Shown here piece by piece: positions 1 to 12,593 of a stretch of DNA of 64,000 bases. The stretch spans positions 1,703,001 to 1,767,000 of the forward strand of contig MCFH01000002.1 in NCBI GenBank assembly GCA_002104945.1, written 5' to 3'. The notes below the pieces were generated by a model that saw nothing but the letters and a program-made list of their open reading frames with translations, did no database searches and was not told the DNA's origin. The first letter of the stretch is position 1, and the number at the start of each line of letters is the position of its first letter. Source of the DNA: Piromyces finnis (Eukaryota > Neocallimastigomycota > Neocallimastigomycetes > Neocallimastigales > Neocallimastigaceae). A program made the translations under genes and the position numbers.

Positions 1-1137
1 CCATTTAAGCTATTAAATAAATATACTACTATATATTGTCATCATAATCAATTATCAAATCTAATAAAAAGTTCTTTAAAGGATTTAACCTCTAAATTAT
101 ATGCGCGAATAAATCAACTTGAATATACACTACGAAAACAACTCTGGGTTTTCCATCATGAAGTTTTTCATTTCATTATGTATGGAATAAAAGATTCAGA
201 TATAAAAGTTACCTCAGAAAATTATTTAGAATTATTAAGCAAAAATAAACAGAAATATTCTGATTTATGGAAAGAAGCTTCATCATGTATTGTATATCAA
301 AGCCACCTCAATTCATCAAATCACTCTAAAATTACAGATAATAAATTAGATAATTCAATTCATACTTGTTTTCATTTTATTTCCGATTTCTATGATTTCC
401 AAAAACAATGGTATTCAATTCTTCCAAAAAACTTTAAATATCATCAGGATTGTATAAATAGCACCAACAAAATAAAAAATCATTTATTTAATACTTCTTC
501 ATCATTACCATCAGGTAATATGCACTGAATTTTACCTATTTTTATATATTAGAATTACCGATTTATATACTATATTATTTCAATATATAATGCATTTCAA
601 TTTTATAAACTATATTATTTCAATATATAATGCATTTCAATTTTATTTGATATTTTTAAAGCATAATTAAAAATAATTACTAATTTTAAAAATATATAAT
701 TAATTATCAGTGATAAAAAAAATAACTTATTCTTTTAAAAATATCTAATTATTTATTACTTATCCATTTATTTATATTTTTACTTATAATATTTAGTTAA
801 TAAAAATCAACTAGAAACTCTCTATCAATATGGATTTGTATCTACTTATGCAATGACCTCCTTTTACGAAGATTTGGCTGAAACATGGGCATTTCTCTTA
901 ACTTATAATTATATGTTAGACGCATATCTCGATCAAGATTATTCATTTTTAAAGCAATTAAAAACATCTGAAAATATTGAAAGTATAAAAAGTTTGTTAA
1001 AAACAATAAATTTTTGTTATAAATCCATAGAAAAAGATAACTCTTTCCATCATGAAAAAATTTTAATTTTTAACTATAAAATATTAAAAAATAAAATTGA
1101 ATTATTACTATCATTTGTATTCATAAATATACAATAA
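1..1137 (+). CDS. Putative zinc metallopeptidase, 3' part (5' end outside window)
   Basis: The frame is open from base 1, so the start lies outside the window. Proposed exons are 1-514 and 797-1137, with a GTAATA donor at 515 and an acceptor AG at 795-796; a second in-frame AG at 813-814 is also possible. Codons at 157-171 read HEVFH, an HExxH zinc-binding motif preceded by another His. The second exon reads YGFVSTYAMTS followed by EDLAE, which resembles the glutamate-bearing helix that follows HExxH in several poorly characterised bacterial and fungal zinc peptidases (pattern GFVS.YA....ED.AE). The frame and this pairing of motifs support one spliced gene rather than two small ORFs. No signal peptide can be judged. 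The substrate is unknown. The last 50 residues are Lys/Leu-rich and carry no recognised domain. Family assignment rests on motifs only. Confidence 0.6.
562..640. repeat. Tandem duplication of 40 bp inside the metallopeptidase intron
   Basis: Two nearly identical copies with a period of 40 bases share the core ACTATATTATTTCAATATAT (starting at 569 and 609). They lie entirely within the proposed intron 515-796, so they do not affect the protein. Confidence 0.75.
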
Positions 1138-4100
1138 TAAATATATTTTATTCTTAGTATTTTAACTATGGATGATTATAGAAAAATATAAAATAGTATC
1201 ATTAGTATAATTAATAAATATTCATATACATAAAACCATTACATATCACATGATTTAATTATTCACTTTTGATTTTTCATAGCATAAATCTATATAAATA
1301 AAAAATATATATTTTATAATTATATATTTATATTATCAATATAATTCAAATAATAAAATATAATATTATTTCCTTAATTTCATTTTTCTATCATATTTAT
1401 ATAATATTACTATGAATATGGTATTTACATTTTAAAATTCCATTAAAAAAGTATTATTATTTCACATTTATAAAATTAAAATTATTAAAACGATCCTATT
1501 TTAAAAATTAACCTGCATAATACTTGAAAAAGCTAAAATCAAAACAAAAAGAAAAAAAAAATTAAAACTGAAATTATATTCTAAATATATTTTATATCTA
1601 TTCTATTATTCTTACTATTATATAATAATTATAATATTAAATTGTAATTTTTATTCTTTAAAAAAAAAAAGGAAAATGTTGGTTTGTGGGTAAGATATTT
1701 TATGATTTTCTTTGATAAAAAAAAAATTAGAATACATTAAATTTTAATTTAAATTTTAAATAAAAATTTTAATATAAAAAAAAAGATTTTTAAGATGAAT
1801 ATTTTATTAATCTTCATGAAACTAAAATTCGAAAGAATGAACAGTTAAATAATAATACTAATAATACTATTATTATTAAAATTATTATTGCTTTATATGG
1901 GATATTAATTGAAATTAGAAGTATAATACTTTTGTTATAAATCTTTTCACCTACATTTTTCTCTATCATTTCAGGCGTTTAGCTTTGATGGATGTAGGAT
2001 TTTTTTTTTATTATTAATTTGTTTCATATATTTTTATACTTATTTAATCCATACGGTAAAATTAAATAACCATAAAAGGTAAAAATTATATATTTAAAAA
2101 AATATTTTAATATAAAGTATGGTATTAAACTATGAAATTTCAACAAATCAAAATATAAGAAATAAAATTGACGCTTTCAATTTAAAACTATTACTTTATA
2201 TATTATTTTTAAAGTAGTTAGTTGTGGCTTATATTCCTTGATGTTAAAAAAAATATTATTTATTGAAATTATTTTTATAGCAAAATATTTAGATGCTTTA
2301 ACAAGTTTAAACTCTATTGTAAATATTTTTCTTTTCTATAAATATTTAGTTATTTCAATAAATAGTTTAGTTTATTTTATAATAAAAAAGAAATATTATC
2401 ATTTTTTAAAATCATTATGATTTAAAAAAAAAAACCCTGTTGCATTAACAAGTATTAACAAGTAAGACGAATGAAATTTATTGTAGTATATATTAATAGA
2501 ATGAATTGTGGCTCGTTAATATACATTGATTCACTAATATTAAAAAAATTCATGTCTAATTATTTTTAGTTTAATTTAAATATAATTATAAATATATTAA
2601 TTAATATATTTAATAAAATATATTATAATATATTACCTATATATAATGATATAATGTATTCTTCACACATTCAGATAATAATTTCTTAATATAATTCATA
2701 AAATTCTATTAATCAAAGAGTTAATATTTAAGGTTATAAAGTTTCATTGGAATTATTGATATATAAATATTAAATTTACTTTAATATATATAATTATATA
2801 TTTGACATATATTATTTAATTAAGAAATTAAAATAAATATTTTATTGATATCCATTGGCTAAAAAATTTTGTCTACCACGCCATACAAAAAAATAAAGAA
2901 ATGAAAATAATATATAAATATATTATTTTTTGGAAAAAAAATTATATGTAAAATATATAATTATTATATGTAATTATATAATAATTATATATTATATAAA
3001 TCTTAAAATTTTCTTATTATTTATCTCCAATTACTATAATAAACTTTTGAAAAGTTGTCAATGGAAGAAAGACCTTTAAAAGTGAAATGATTTTTATTTA
3101 CAACTAGAATAAAAATTGTGGTTTTTTATGGTTAATCACTTTTTACTTAATATGCAAATAGGATATTAAACTTATTATATAATTATGATTATTCCACTTT
3201 AATTATTGATAATAACAAAAGTTTTCTATTATTTAATTATTATTGATATACCTTGATATATCTTTTTTCTCAGTACTATTAATAAAAGAAATATATCATC
3301 ACATGAATTTATATTTTTATATAGTATGAAAAATAAGAAGCATTAACCACCAATAAATTAAAAGCATGCAACAACAAAAAATAGCGTAAAAGTAATAGGT
3401 ATTCTTATCTTTGTAATATTATTATATTACATATGTTGTTGTTTCAATCAAATATAGATCTTCTTGCTAAAATCTTCCCTGCCATACCCTATGGTTTCAT
3501 TCAAATTTTGCCTTTATTTCCTTGTTAAAAACTAATTACTAATTCGAATTACATTTTTTTTTGTAATATTGGTGAATATTTTTTTGTTTTATTAAATTAT
3601 ATTGCAATATCAAACTTTGCATCAAAAATTCAATCTATTAATATATTAATATTATATTAATTAATTTATTTTATTTAATATTTCATCACAAAAATATATG
3701 TTAATAAAGAATTTATAACATAATTTGTAAATAATTAACTTTTTTTTTTAATAAGGAGCATAATAGTATTATTTTTAATTATTATTTAATAAAGTTTTTA
3801 TATTAAAAATAATATAATTAATATAATTAGCTTTATTTAAATAGATATTTCATTTTATAACATCAATAGCATAATATATTATATTATATATTAATAACAT
3901 ATTATCCATAATGTTAATATTGTTATATATATCATATATTATATATATTAGAATAATATTGCTGACATGCATTTTTAATTTAACTTAAAATTGTTTATAT
4001 GATAAATAATTTTAAATATATAATGAATTAATGTTACAATTAATTGCACGATATATTATATGTATATTAAATACAATTTATTGATATGCTTAATAAAGAA

Positions 4101-5896
4101 TTATGATTAAAATCCTATTTAAATTTGAATAACTAATTATAAATGTATTGAATTGAGATAGAATATATTATTATATATGTTAAATTATAATTAATTAATA
4201 TTATGAATAACCATATTTATTTTTTATTAAATGGTTTATTTAAAAATTGTTGTACATTTATTACTAATAAATTATATAATTTTATCTCTTTTTTTTTAAT
4301 ATTAAAACAATAAATTTATTTATATAATAAATAATTATTCACTTAATTATAAATTGAATTCTAATATATTAAATTTTTATTATATATTAAATAATAAAGT
4401 TTATATAATAATTTTTTTTTTTTTTTTTTTAATTTTTTTAATTTTTATTCTTTCTTTTTTTTTTTTTCTTTTATTTGTTAAAAAAAAAATTACTTAAAAA
4501 TACCTTGATTGTATAATTTTTCTTACTAAATCTAAAATAAGTAACAAAAATCAATTAAATATCAAGAAAGAAGTAAAATAATAGTAAAAAGGAAAAAAAG
4601 TATATATCAAAAGAAAATATATAATACTTATACTTTATAAAAAAATAAAAAATCATCAAAATAATACACTTCTTTTTAACCATTTCTTTAAAAATAATAT
4701 CTTTGAAAAAGAAAAAAAAATAAATATTTATATACATTATAATATATATATGCAATCAATAAAGTATTAGAATAATGAATATTATATAAATAAAAGTTAA
4801 TTTAAAAAAATGAAAAAGATTAATAATACAAATGGATTTTAATTGAATTGTAAAAGTCAAGAATTCAAAATATAATATTAAAGAATAAGAACAATCTACT
4901 TTACAATATATTTTGACAATAAATATAATACATAAATTTAAATATTTGTTCAATTATTTTGTTTTTTTAACAACTGTTCAATACCATTTATTTTTTATAA
5001 TAATTAAAAAAATAAAAAAATTATAAAATGAAAAATAACTAAATATTAAAATTTATTTACTAATTATAAATTAAAATAATATTAAATATATATTATTTAT
5101 TATGATTTGTTAATAAAATAGGTATTGAAAATATAATGTTTTTTTTTTTGGATAATTTTATATAAATAATTGTACTTTTCTGAAATTTATTGAAAACAAT
5201 CAAATGGAAAATTAAATTTATTGTTTTTTAAAAAAACAAATTTTTGAGAAATACAAAATTACCCTAATCAAATGTTTTCATTTAAAAATGAAAAAGTTAT
5301 AAATAATAAGGCCTAATAAATATATTTATTTATTGTAAAACCTTTGTAAATACTTTTTCATTAAATTTAAAAAAAAATAAAGATAATAAATTAAAAAAAA
5401 AAAAAGTAATCTCGTTTAGAAAAGAAATTGAAATTTAAAAGGTAAAATATAATTTATTTTCATTAATTACATTTTATTAAACGATATATCATAAATTTAT
5501 TTTTTATAATTATATATAATTTATTTTTCATATTTCACTTTGTTTTATATAATTTTATTATTATAAATTAATTACTGTTTATATAAAGTTAATAACATTA
5601 CTTTTTTTAATTATAAAGAATACCTTTAATCTATAATTTATAAATTCAAACTAAAAACTGTAATATAACAAAACCATTTTAAATAATCAAATTCATTTTA
5701 GTTTATTAAAAATTGAAAGAAAAAATATTTTAGGTAATAAATACATAATTGTTATATTTTATATTTTAATAAATAAAAACTAAAATTATTATTATTACTA
5801 TTATTATTAAAATAAAATTTAGAAAATAATTTTTACACAAATAAATTTTGATTTTATATTTTTTTAGATTTAGTAATAAAATAATCAAAAAGAAAA
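1138..5896. other. Gene-free A+T-rich intergenic region
   Basis: This stretch of about 4.8 kb has frequent stops in all frames, long A and T runs (for example a T run near 4410-4430) and many short TAAT/ATAT palindromes. The few open frames of 60-66 codons (2238-2420, 4555-4755, 4756-4953) are made almost entirely of Phe, Ile, Tyr and Lys, as expected by chance here. I see no tRNA-like fold or conserved motif. Confidence 0.7.
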
Positions 5897-7641
5897 ATGA
5901 ACTCCACAATATTTAATTATACATCCCTTTTAATACTATCTGTTATCTGGTATATATCATTAGTTAGTGCTAGTAATTTTAGACCTGTTAAAACATATCA
6001 ATTTGCAAAAGATGAATATTATGATACTATTAAATATGAATGGGATATCACACCTACAGATAAAGTAGGTATGTTTGATTATTCAATTCAATCAAATGGG
6101 GCAGTAAGTACACTTCTCATGAATAGTACAGACTATAACAATTGGCAAAATAAATATTACCCTGAATGGCTTAAGAAACATGAATACACTTTTACATATT
6201 TAAATGATGATTTTAGAACTTTCCAGTGCAAAGTATGTAAACTTACAATATAATTTATATATTTAGGATAATTAGTTATACATTTTTCAGGAGTTTTTTT
6301 CATAAAAATCATAATATTAAATATATCAAAATAAAATATTATAATATATTAATGAATTATATAAATTAATACAAATATTAAATACAATAGAGCCCAGTTG
6401 CTGCATGCGCTAGATATGATATTAAATTTCCAGATAAAAAATTATATGTAGTAGTCCTTAGAACTACACTTGATGCTGATATTACATATACCTTTGAAGA
6501 TGACCTTGAAAGATTAAAAAGCAAATCAGCAAAACTAATATATGATCCAAAATACGCATCACAAAATGCAGTTGCCGCTACAACAATAAATAAAATAACT
6601 TCAACTACAAATGTACCTTCATCACAAACAATATCATCAACCGTTAATAATGCAGTACCACCCCAAACAAATAGTTCATCTATAGAACAAAATAGTAACC
6701 AAAATAATGGATCAAATGAGGTAAATGATTCTAATAATATCAATAATAATGATAACACAGATAATAGTGAAAATAAAAATGGTTTAAATGACATTGAAGG
6801 TAGTAGTGATAACAATAAAGATATAAATATAAAGGATAATGAGAATAATAATGAAGATGAAGACAAAAGCAAAAGTAAATGGTTATGGCCATTAATTGTA
6901 TTTGGTACACTCTTTCTTCTTTTATTAATTGCCTTATTATACGCTTTCATGAACCGTAAAAAAAGGAATGAAATAGATACTACAGATAATACTTATAATA
7001 ATAAATCTTGTGAACTCTATTATAAGGATGCACAACCAAAAGACAAGAATTTAAAAGCAAAGATTCCATACAATCCACACCATATTGTTAAACGTGTTGC
7101 TTTCAATTATAAATCAGATGATATTGTTATTGAAAGGGATAGTATTTTGGAAATTAATAAACGCTATAATGACGGTTGGGCTGCTGTTATTAATCCAGAA
7201 GATGGAAAAGAATGCCTTATACCATTAATTATATTAGAAGGTGATATAAATGAGGATATGACCAATATACCAATAGAAGAAAAAAGTTCGAAGAATATTT
7301 TAGCCACGCCTGAAAGTTTATATGAAAATAAATATATATCACAAAAGGATTATGAAGAAATGAAAAGAAATAATGAATGGATAAAAAATGTTAAATTAAT
7401 GAAATATGGAAAATCAGATACAAATAGCGAACAAATTAAATTCATTTCACATCCAGTTACTGAAACAATTGAAAATGATATAAGTCAATCGCGAACAAAT
7501 GATAATAGAAAATCAATGGTTGCCACAGTTGTTAATTCCAATACTGAATTACTGAGTGCTGATCATATACTAGAAGTATGTGAAGAAGATGAATATGATT
7601 ATGAACCTGAACAGGGAATTATTATGAAAGATGATTTATGA
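5897..7641 (+). CDS. Single-pass membrane protein with extracellular domain and cytoplasmic SH3 domain
   Basis: Exons 5897-6232 and 6391-7641 (GTATGT donor at 6233, acceptor AATAG ending at 6390, phase 0) give 528 residues. Residues 1 to about 25 form a signal peptide. Residues 26-165 form a compact ectodomain I do not recognise, with Cys residues flanking the splice junction. Residues 170-275 are a Ser/Asn/Asp-rich linker. A hydrophobic segment at about 277-298 (WPLIVFGTLFLLLLIALLY) is followed by the stop-transfer cluster NRKKRN. Residues 345-398 look like an SH3 domain: a VKRVAFNY start, a DIVIERDSI turn, the DGWAAV motif and an IPLIILE end. The remaining 130 residues are acidic and disordered. 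The layout resembles Fus1, a yeast single-pass SH3 membrane protein; Sho1 differs in having four membrane segments. A scaffold role at the cell surface is likely but unproven. Confidence 0.75.
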
Positions 7642-9000
7642 AGTATTATTGGCATAAATCTTCGTTTAAATAATTATCATATATATTTCAGTATCTATTC
7701 TATATATCCTTAATATTCTATATATCTTAAAAACATGGATTATCATATATATCCATTCTTTATTAAAATTATGATAATAACATTTTAGAGATAGATAATT
7801 AAACAAAAAATATTGAATATTGATATCAAGATATATATATATATTTACAAATATTGAAAATAAATATTGTTATTATTTATTATTCAATATTTTATACATT
7901 AATTAAGTAGTCTATTTTATTATCATATATATTAAAGGTAAAATCAATTCTCACAATATATTTTATTCTTTTTTCTTATGAACCTTTAATAAGTTTATAT
8001 CTATTTACTATTTTTTTTTTTTCTTTATTTTATTTTTTGTTAAAGTTTTGTATTTTTGCAATTTAATTATTTAAATTCTTTTATTGTATAAAAATATTTA
8101 ATATTTTAAAAAAGAAAAAAGAAAAAGAAAATGGAGAAAAATATAATAATGATTATCTTATAATATTTATACAAGTGAAACATATAGTATAATTATTATT
8201 TTATTATGTGTTTATATAACTACTATCAATAATATTTAATATTATTTTTATCGAATTGTATTATATAAAAAGTAAAAAATAGTATTATCTTTTTTATTAT
8301 TATTATTATTATTATATTTATTTATTTTAATATTTTTCTCTTTTTTTTTTTTTTATTTTTATTTTTTGTTTAATAATAAAAATATATCAATAAAATATGC
8401 ATTTTTAGAAATTAGAAAAAATAAAGATAGATCCTAAAGAAATTTATATAATTTTCTTTGAAGCCTTAATATGGCATTTCTTGATGATTCATAGGTAATT
8501 TCTAAAAGTATTTAGGAAGAATCCTATATAATTTTCCTTTTTTTTTTAAAAAAAAAAAAAAAATAATAATTAAAAAAAAAAAAAGCAGTTTTTATGATAC
8601 GATAGAGAAATAAAAGAAACTTTCTAAATAAAAAAAAAAAAAAAGTAAAAAAAAAGGGGAGGAGGAAAGATCATTAAAAAAATGTTTTTAAAAAATATCA
8701 TTTTATATAATATATATATAATAAACGAATTAAAAATTACAAAAAGAATTATTGACCTTTTATTAAATATCTTTTTTTTTTTTAATTTTTAGGTTTATTT
8801 GTGTTTATTTGTTTGAAGAACAAAAAGTTATTATTGCTATAACTTTTTTTTTTTTAAAATTTTTTTTTTTTTAAATTTTCAATAAATATTTTAAAAGTTT
8901 TAATATAAATATTTAAAAAAAAAAAAAAAAATTTAAACTTTAATGAATTAAAAAATAGATATTATATATATAATGTCTTTTAGGAATTAAAGTAGAAAGG
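7642..9000. other. Gene-free A+T-rich intergenic region
   Basis: I see no coding frame. The stretch holds a TTA microsatellite near 8295-8320 and several poly-T tracts next to poly-A tracts (8530-8585, 8845-8930) that could fold back on themselves. Confidence 0.65.
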
Positions 9001-9394
9001 TCACCATTTAGACTTTAACTTCCAATAGGACTCTTGGCTATTGCTTTAAACCTTTTTGAGTCTTGTCCATTGTTAGCCAATAACATAAGACATCATTTTG
9101 ATTAAAGGATCTGCTATAACCATCAAAAAATGAAGACCTTTCCATAAGTCCCTGAATTTATTTTATACTTTTTTAAATTTTTTCTTTTTTTTTCCTCCAT
9201 TCCTCTGAATTGGTATTATTAAAATGTCTTGTCATAACTAATCCACCAACCAAAAAAGAAATTAAAATAGATTTCCTGTACATGACTACTTTAATACATT
9301 AATATTCACTAAATAATTTCAAACTATTATGAACTAAATTATCATTTAAACATGACTTGGAAAAAAAAAAAAAAAAAAAAAAAAGGAATTATTA

Positions 9395-9480
9395 TATTAC
9401 TTTTAATTATCCTTACTGGACTTTATCTTTCAAAAATTTAGAATATAATTATTATAAGGTTATGAATTTCATCAAATTTT
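9395..9480. repeat. Direct repeat of ~75 bp, copy 1 (copy 2 at 9787-9865)
   Basis: Both copies share CTGGACTTTATCTTT, then AAAAATTTAGAATATAATTA, then AAGGTTAT and TTTCATCAAA followed by a T run, with only a few differences. They are far more alike than other parts of the array, so this duplication is probably recent. Confidence 0.75.
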
Positions 9481-11136
9481 TTTTTTTTTTTTTTAGACTA
9501 GGAAGAGAATACACATCTTTTATTTATTTATTTATTTAATTTGTGATATTACATAATATTAGGTGACAATACATATTGATATAATAAATAATAAATAAAA
9601 ATAATAAAATAAATATAAATAAAAATAGAAATAGAAAATAATATAAAATAATTATTTAAGTTGCATAAAAGTTCAATGAACTCTGCAATTTGTACTGTGT
9701 GGAATTGGTCCCTACCTAATAAATTAAATGAAATAAAAAAAAGAAGTAACATCAGGTATGATAGTGTGGTGTCCACTAAACTCTATATTACTTTTAATTA
9801 CTGGACTTTATCTTTTAAAAATTTAGAATATAATTATTATAAGGTTATAAATTTCATCAAATTTTTTTTTTATTATTATTATTTAATTTATAGTTGATAA
9901 TTGATAATATAATAAATAATAAATAATAAATAATAATAATAAAATATATATAAATAAAGCATATAAATATTAAATAAAATGTTAAAATCATTTAAATTGG
10001 TATGATTCAATGCAATTTATTCCTATGTCTTTATTCTCTCTTATTAATTTGTAACTTTTTCCAAGCTAAAGTTCTACCAAGAAAGAATGTAAAAATAAAA
10101 TTAAAAAGTATTCTTCTTACTTTCATTCCAGAGAGCAAATAATTTACTAATTCTTATATTTATTATGAAAAAGGGAAGAAAAAAGTAATCATCAAAAAAT
10201 CAAAACTAATGAAATTATGCATTCAAAGAAATGTAAAACCATCTAATATTTAATGATTAAAAAAAAAAAAAAAAAAAAGGATGTTCATCATTATTACAAC
10301 ATAGACAAATACAAAAGTGGTAACTGTATTTCTCTCAATAGTAACTCTGGTAGATGTTTTCATAGCCGCAATGACTATGGATCAAATAATTCTTAAATTT
10401 AAGAGAGTTATATTTAACTTCCAATGGGAACTCTTGGTGTGTTGTTTTAAACCTTTTGAATAATTGAAATATTGTGGGTCAATAATATTAGGAGCATTAT
10501 TAAAAAATGGAGATCTTTCAGAGGTGCTCTTGTTTAATTTAACACTTGTAAAATTCTTTTCCATCCCCTTGAATTATTATTGTTGATGCTGTTGTTGTCA
10601 GAAATTTTTCCACCACAAGAATTTTTTTTCTTTCTTTTTGTACATACTAAAATAATTATACATATTACTATTCAAAATAGGTTATTAAAACTATTCACTA
10701 ACAAAAACTAGTATTTAAACCAAAAAAAAAAAAAAAAAAAAATAGAATTATCATTTTCACTATAACTATTAAATACTATAATTTCAAATACATAATTATT
10801 ACTAATATTATTATTATTGTCATTATTGTTACTATACTATTATTTCTAATTTTTTTTATATTCATCATTAACTTAATAAGGTCATTGTAACATTAAATTT
10901 TGGATATTCGGCTAACCAATATTGAATAGTTTGATTTCCACTTTTTTCAACATTTTTTTCTTTTATATATAAACTAGGAAGAGAATACACTTCTTCTTGT
11001 ATCTATTTATTTAATCTAAAATATTGCATTATGTTAGGTGATAATACCTATTGATATAATAAATAATAAATAAAAATAATAAAAAATATATATATAAAAG
11101 TATAAATAATAAATATAAAATAAAATCATTGAATCC

Positions 11137-11340
11137 TATGAACGGAACATTAGGAATGATCCTTTGCCATATCGATACGATGTCGGCGCTCGCTTGATGA
11201 CATTAGGTGTCTTACTAAACCTATCAAAAAGAGTAGCTTCATTAAGCTACTCATGATAGGAATTATTTTAGCAAGAAAAGCTGCAAGACCCTCTACATAC
11301 AGAACATGAGACCCCGATGAACTGTAAAGCTGTTCATTCA
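11137..11340. mobile_element. Insert of ~200 bp in the third repeat copy, with a long stem-loop
   Basis: This block is absent from the corresponding place in the previous copy (around 10000-10020) and is visibly richer in G+C than its surroundings. It contains a two-part stem-loop: outer arms CCTATCA (11220-11226) and TGATAGG (11254-11260), inner arms GAGTAGCTT (11231-11239) and AAGCTACTC (11244-11252), loop CATT. A 63-codon minus-strand open frame (11150-11341) spans it but matches nothing I know. It could be a MITE-like insertion or a remnant of a structured gene. Confidence 0.4.
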
Positions 11341-11902
11341 AATGTCTCTATTCCGCCTTATCGATTTGTAGCTCATTATATGCTAAAGTTCCATCAAGAA
11401 GGAACGTAAAAAAATATAGTTATAAATTATTTTTCTTCCTTTCATTTCAGAGAATAAGTAATGAATTGATTATTGTATTTATTGTGAAAAAGGGTAAAAA
11501 AATCGTCAAGAAAACAAAGTGAAGAAGTTCTGTAGTCAGAGAATGCATGCAGAATATTCTAAAATTCAATGATAAAAAGATTGTTCATCATATCCGCAAC
11601 ATGGACAAGCACACGAGGGCAGTCAGGAGTAACTAATAACAATTTTGGTAATAGTTTCACTTTTTCAGCATGCCTTTTTTTTTTTTTTTTTTCAACGGCA
11701 TCAAATATTTTTTTTTTTTTTAAACTTTATTAAAATTATAATGCATGTAATAAAAAAATAAAAATAAAAATTAAAAAAAATAGACTTAAATAAGCACGAA
11801 TGAATAAAAATTGAGTATAATGTATTCTAGTAATTAAAGAAAGCCACTCTTATACTAAAGTATAATAATTGTATTTGACTTCCAATGGGACACCGTGCCA
11901 AA

Positions 11903-11936
11903 GATCAAAATTTTGTCATGGAACAAAATTTTAATC
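11903..11936. other. Inverted repeat in an extra segment of the third repeat copy
   Basis: Arms of 14 bases (GATCAAAATTTTGT at 11903-11916 and ACAAAATTTTAATC at 11923-11936) pair with one mismatch around the loop CATGGA. The hairpin lies in a segment of about 85 bases that the first two copies of block D lack. Confidence 0.6.
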
Positions 11937-12080
11937 TCCCATTGATTGCTAGCCCTCCTGGCCTGTTTCTTCAGCAACGCTCCTGGTTGTTGCATCAAAC
12001 CTTTTGAACATTGACCATTGCTGATCAATAACAAAAGGCATAATTTTAGTTAGAAGATCAGGACAACCTTGATTACCAAA

Positions 12081-12593
12081 TAATTGATAATTTCAGAATT
12101 TTGTCAATAAAAACTTTATTTATTTATGCCTTATTAACACCTATTCAATATATAGAGAAATCTTCATTGTACTCTTTACATTAAAAAGAGCTTAATAATA
12201 TTTATATTAAAAACCAACTACATTATTATCGTCAACACATTTATTTTTTTCGCAATCACAAATATTAGTACACTTTGAAAAATTGATAATTTTTTTTTTT
12301 TTTTTTTTAAATTTTTTTATTATTTTTATTTTTTAAAATATGTTCAAAATAAATAAATAAATAAATATAATTATTATATTATTAATGATTTTTAGGATAG
12401 TTAAAATTAATTGGTATATTACAAATAATACATTTGAAAAAAACGTGTTTAATAAATTTTCTCAATGAGATAAAATAGATTATTGATAAATATTAATGAC
12501 GGTATATTTTAAAATATCATTTTAATAATATTTATGATACTAATTATTGTATTAAATTTATGTAATAATAGATTTTAAATTTTATAATAAAAT
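12081..12593. other. Spacer between repeat array and homocitrate synthase 3' end
   Basis: The stretch is A+T-rich with a T run near 12290-12308. It must contain the 3' untranslated region and polyadenylation site of the minus-strand gene ending at 12594. No other feature is visible. Confidence 0.5.

Larger units (their letters stand above)
9000..12080. repeat. Decayed array of a ~1.4 kb dispersed-repeat unit (about 2.3 copies)
   Basis: The same ordered blocks recur with a spacing of 1.4-1.5 kb. Block D (CTTCCAATGGGA, then AAACCTTTTGA, then a gatCT-rich stretch) occurs near 9010-9140, 10410-10530 and 11880-12065. Blocks B and C (GCTAAAGTTC through TGTTCATCAT) occur at 10015-10330 and 11340-11620. 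Block A (CTAGGAAGAGAATACAC to TATTGATATAATAAATAATA) occurs at 9496-9605 and 10972-11070. On the minus strand block D gives broken reading frames, such as PDLLTKIMPFVIDQQW in the third copy and a similar run with stops in the first. This suggests a dead mobile element read from right to left, but I cannot assign a class. No intact ORF, terminal repeat or target duplication was found. Confidence 0.6.

Noticed and set aside
2238-2420. Open frame of 60 codons in the left intergenic region
   Set aside because: Composition is Ile/Phe/Tyr/Lys as expected by chance at this A+T content; no motif, no homologous feel.
6378-6950. Minus-strand frame of 190 codons opposite the SH3 membrane protein
   Set aside because: Ser/Leu-rich shadow of the low-complexity stalk; the plus-strand frame has a signal peptide, membrane span and SH3 motifs.
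11150-11341. Minus-strand 63-codon frame considered as part of a copia-type polyprotein (RRHRIDM stretch)
   Set aside because: The resemblance to retrotransposon motifs is too weak and no neighbouring domain supports it; kept only as part of an unclassified insert.
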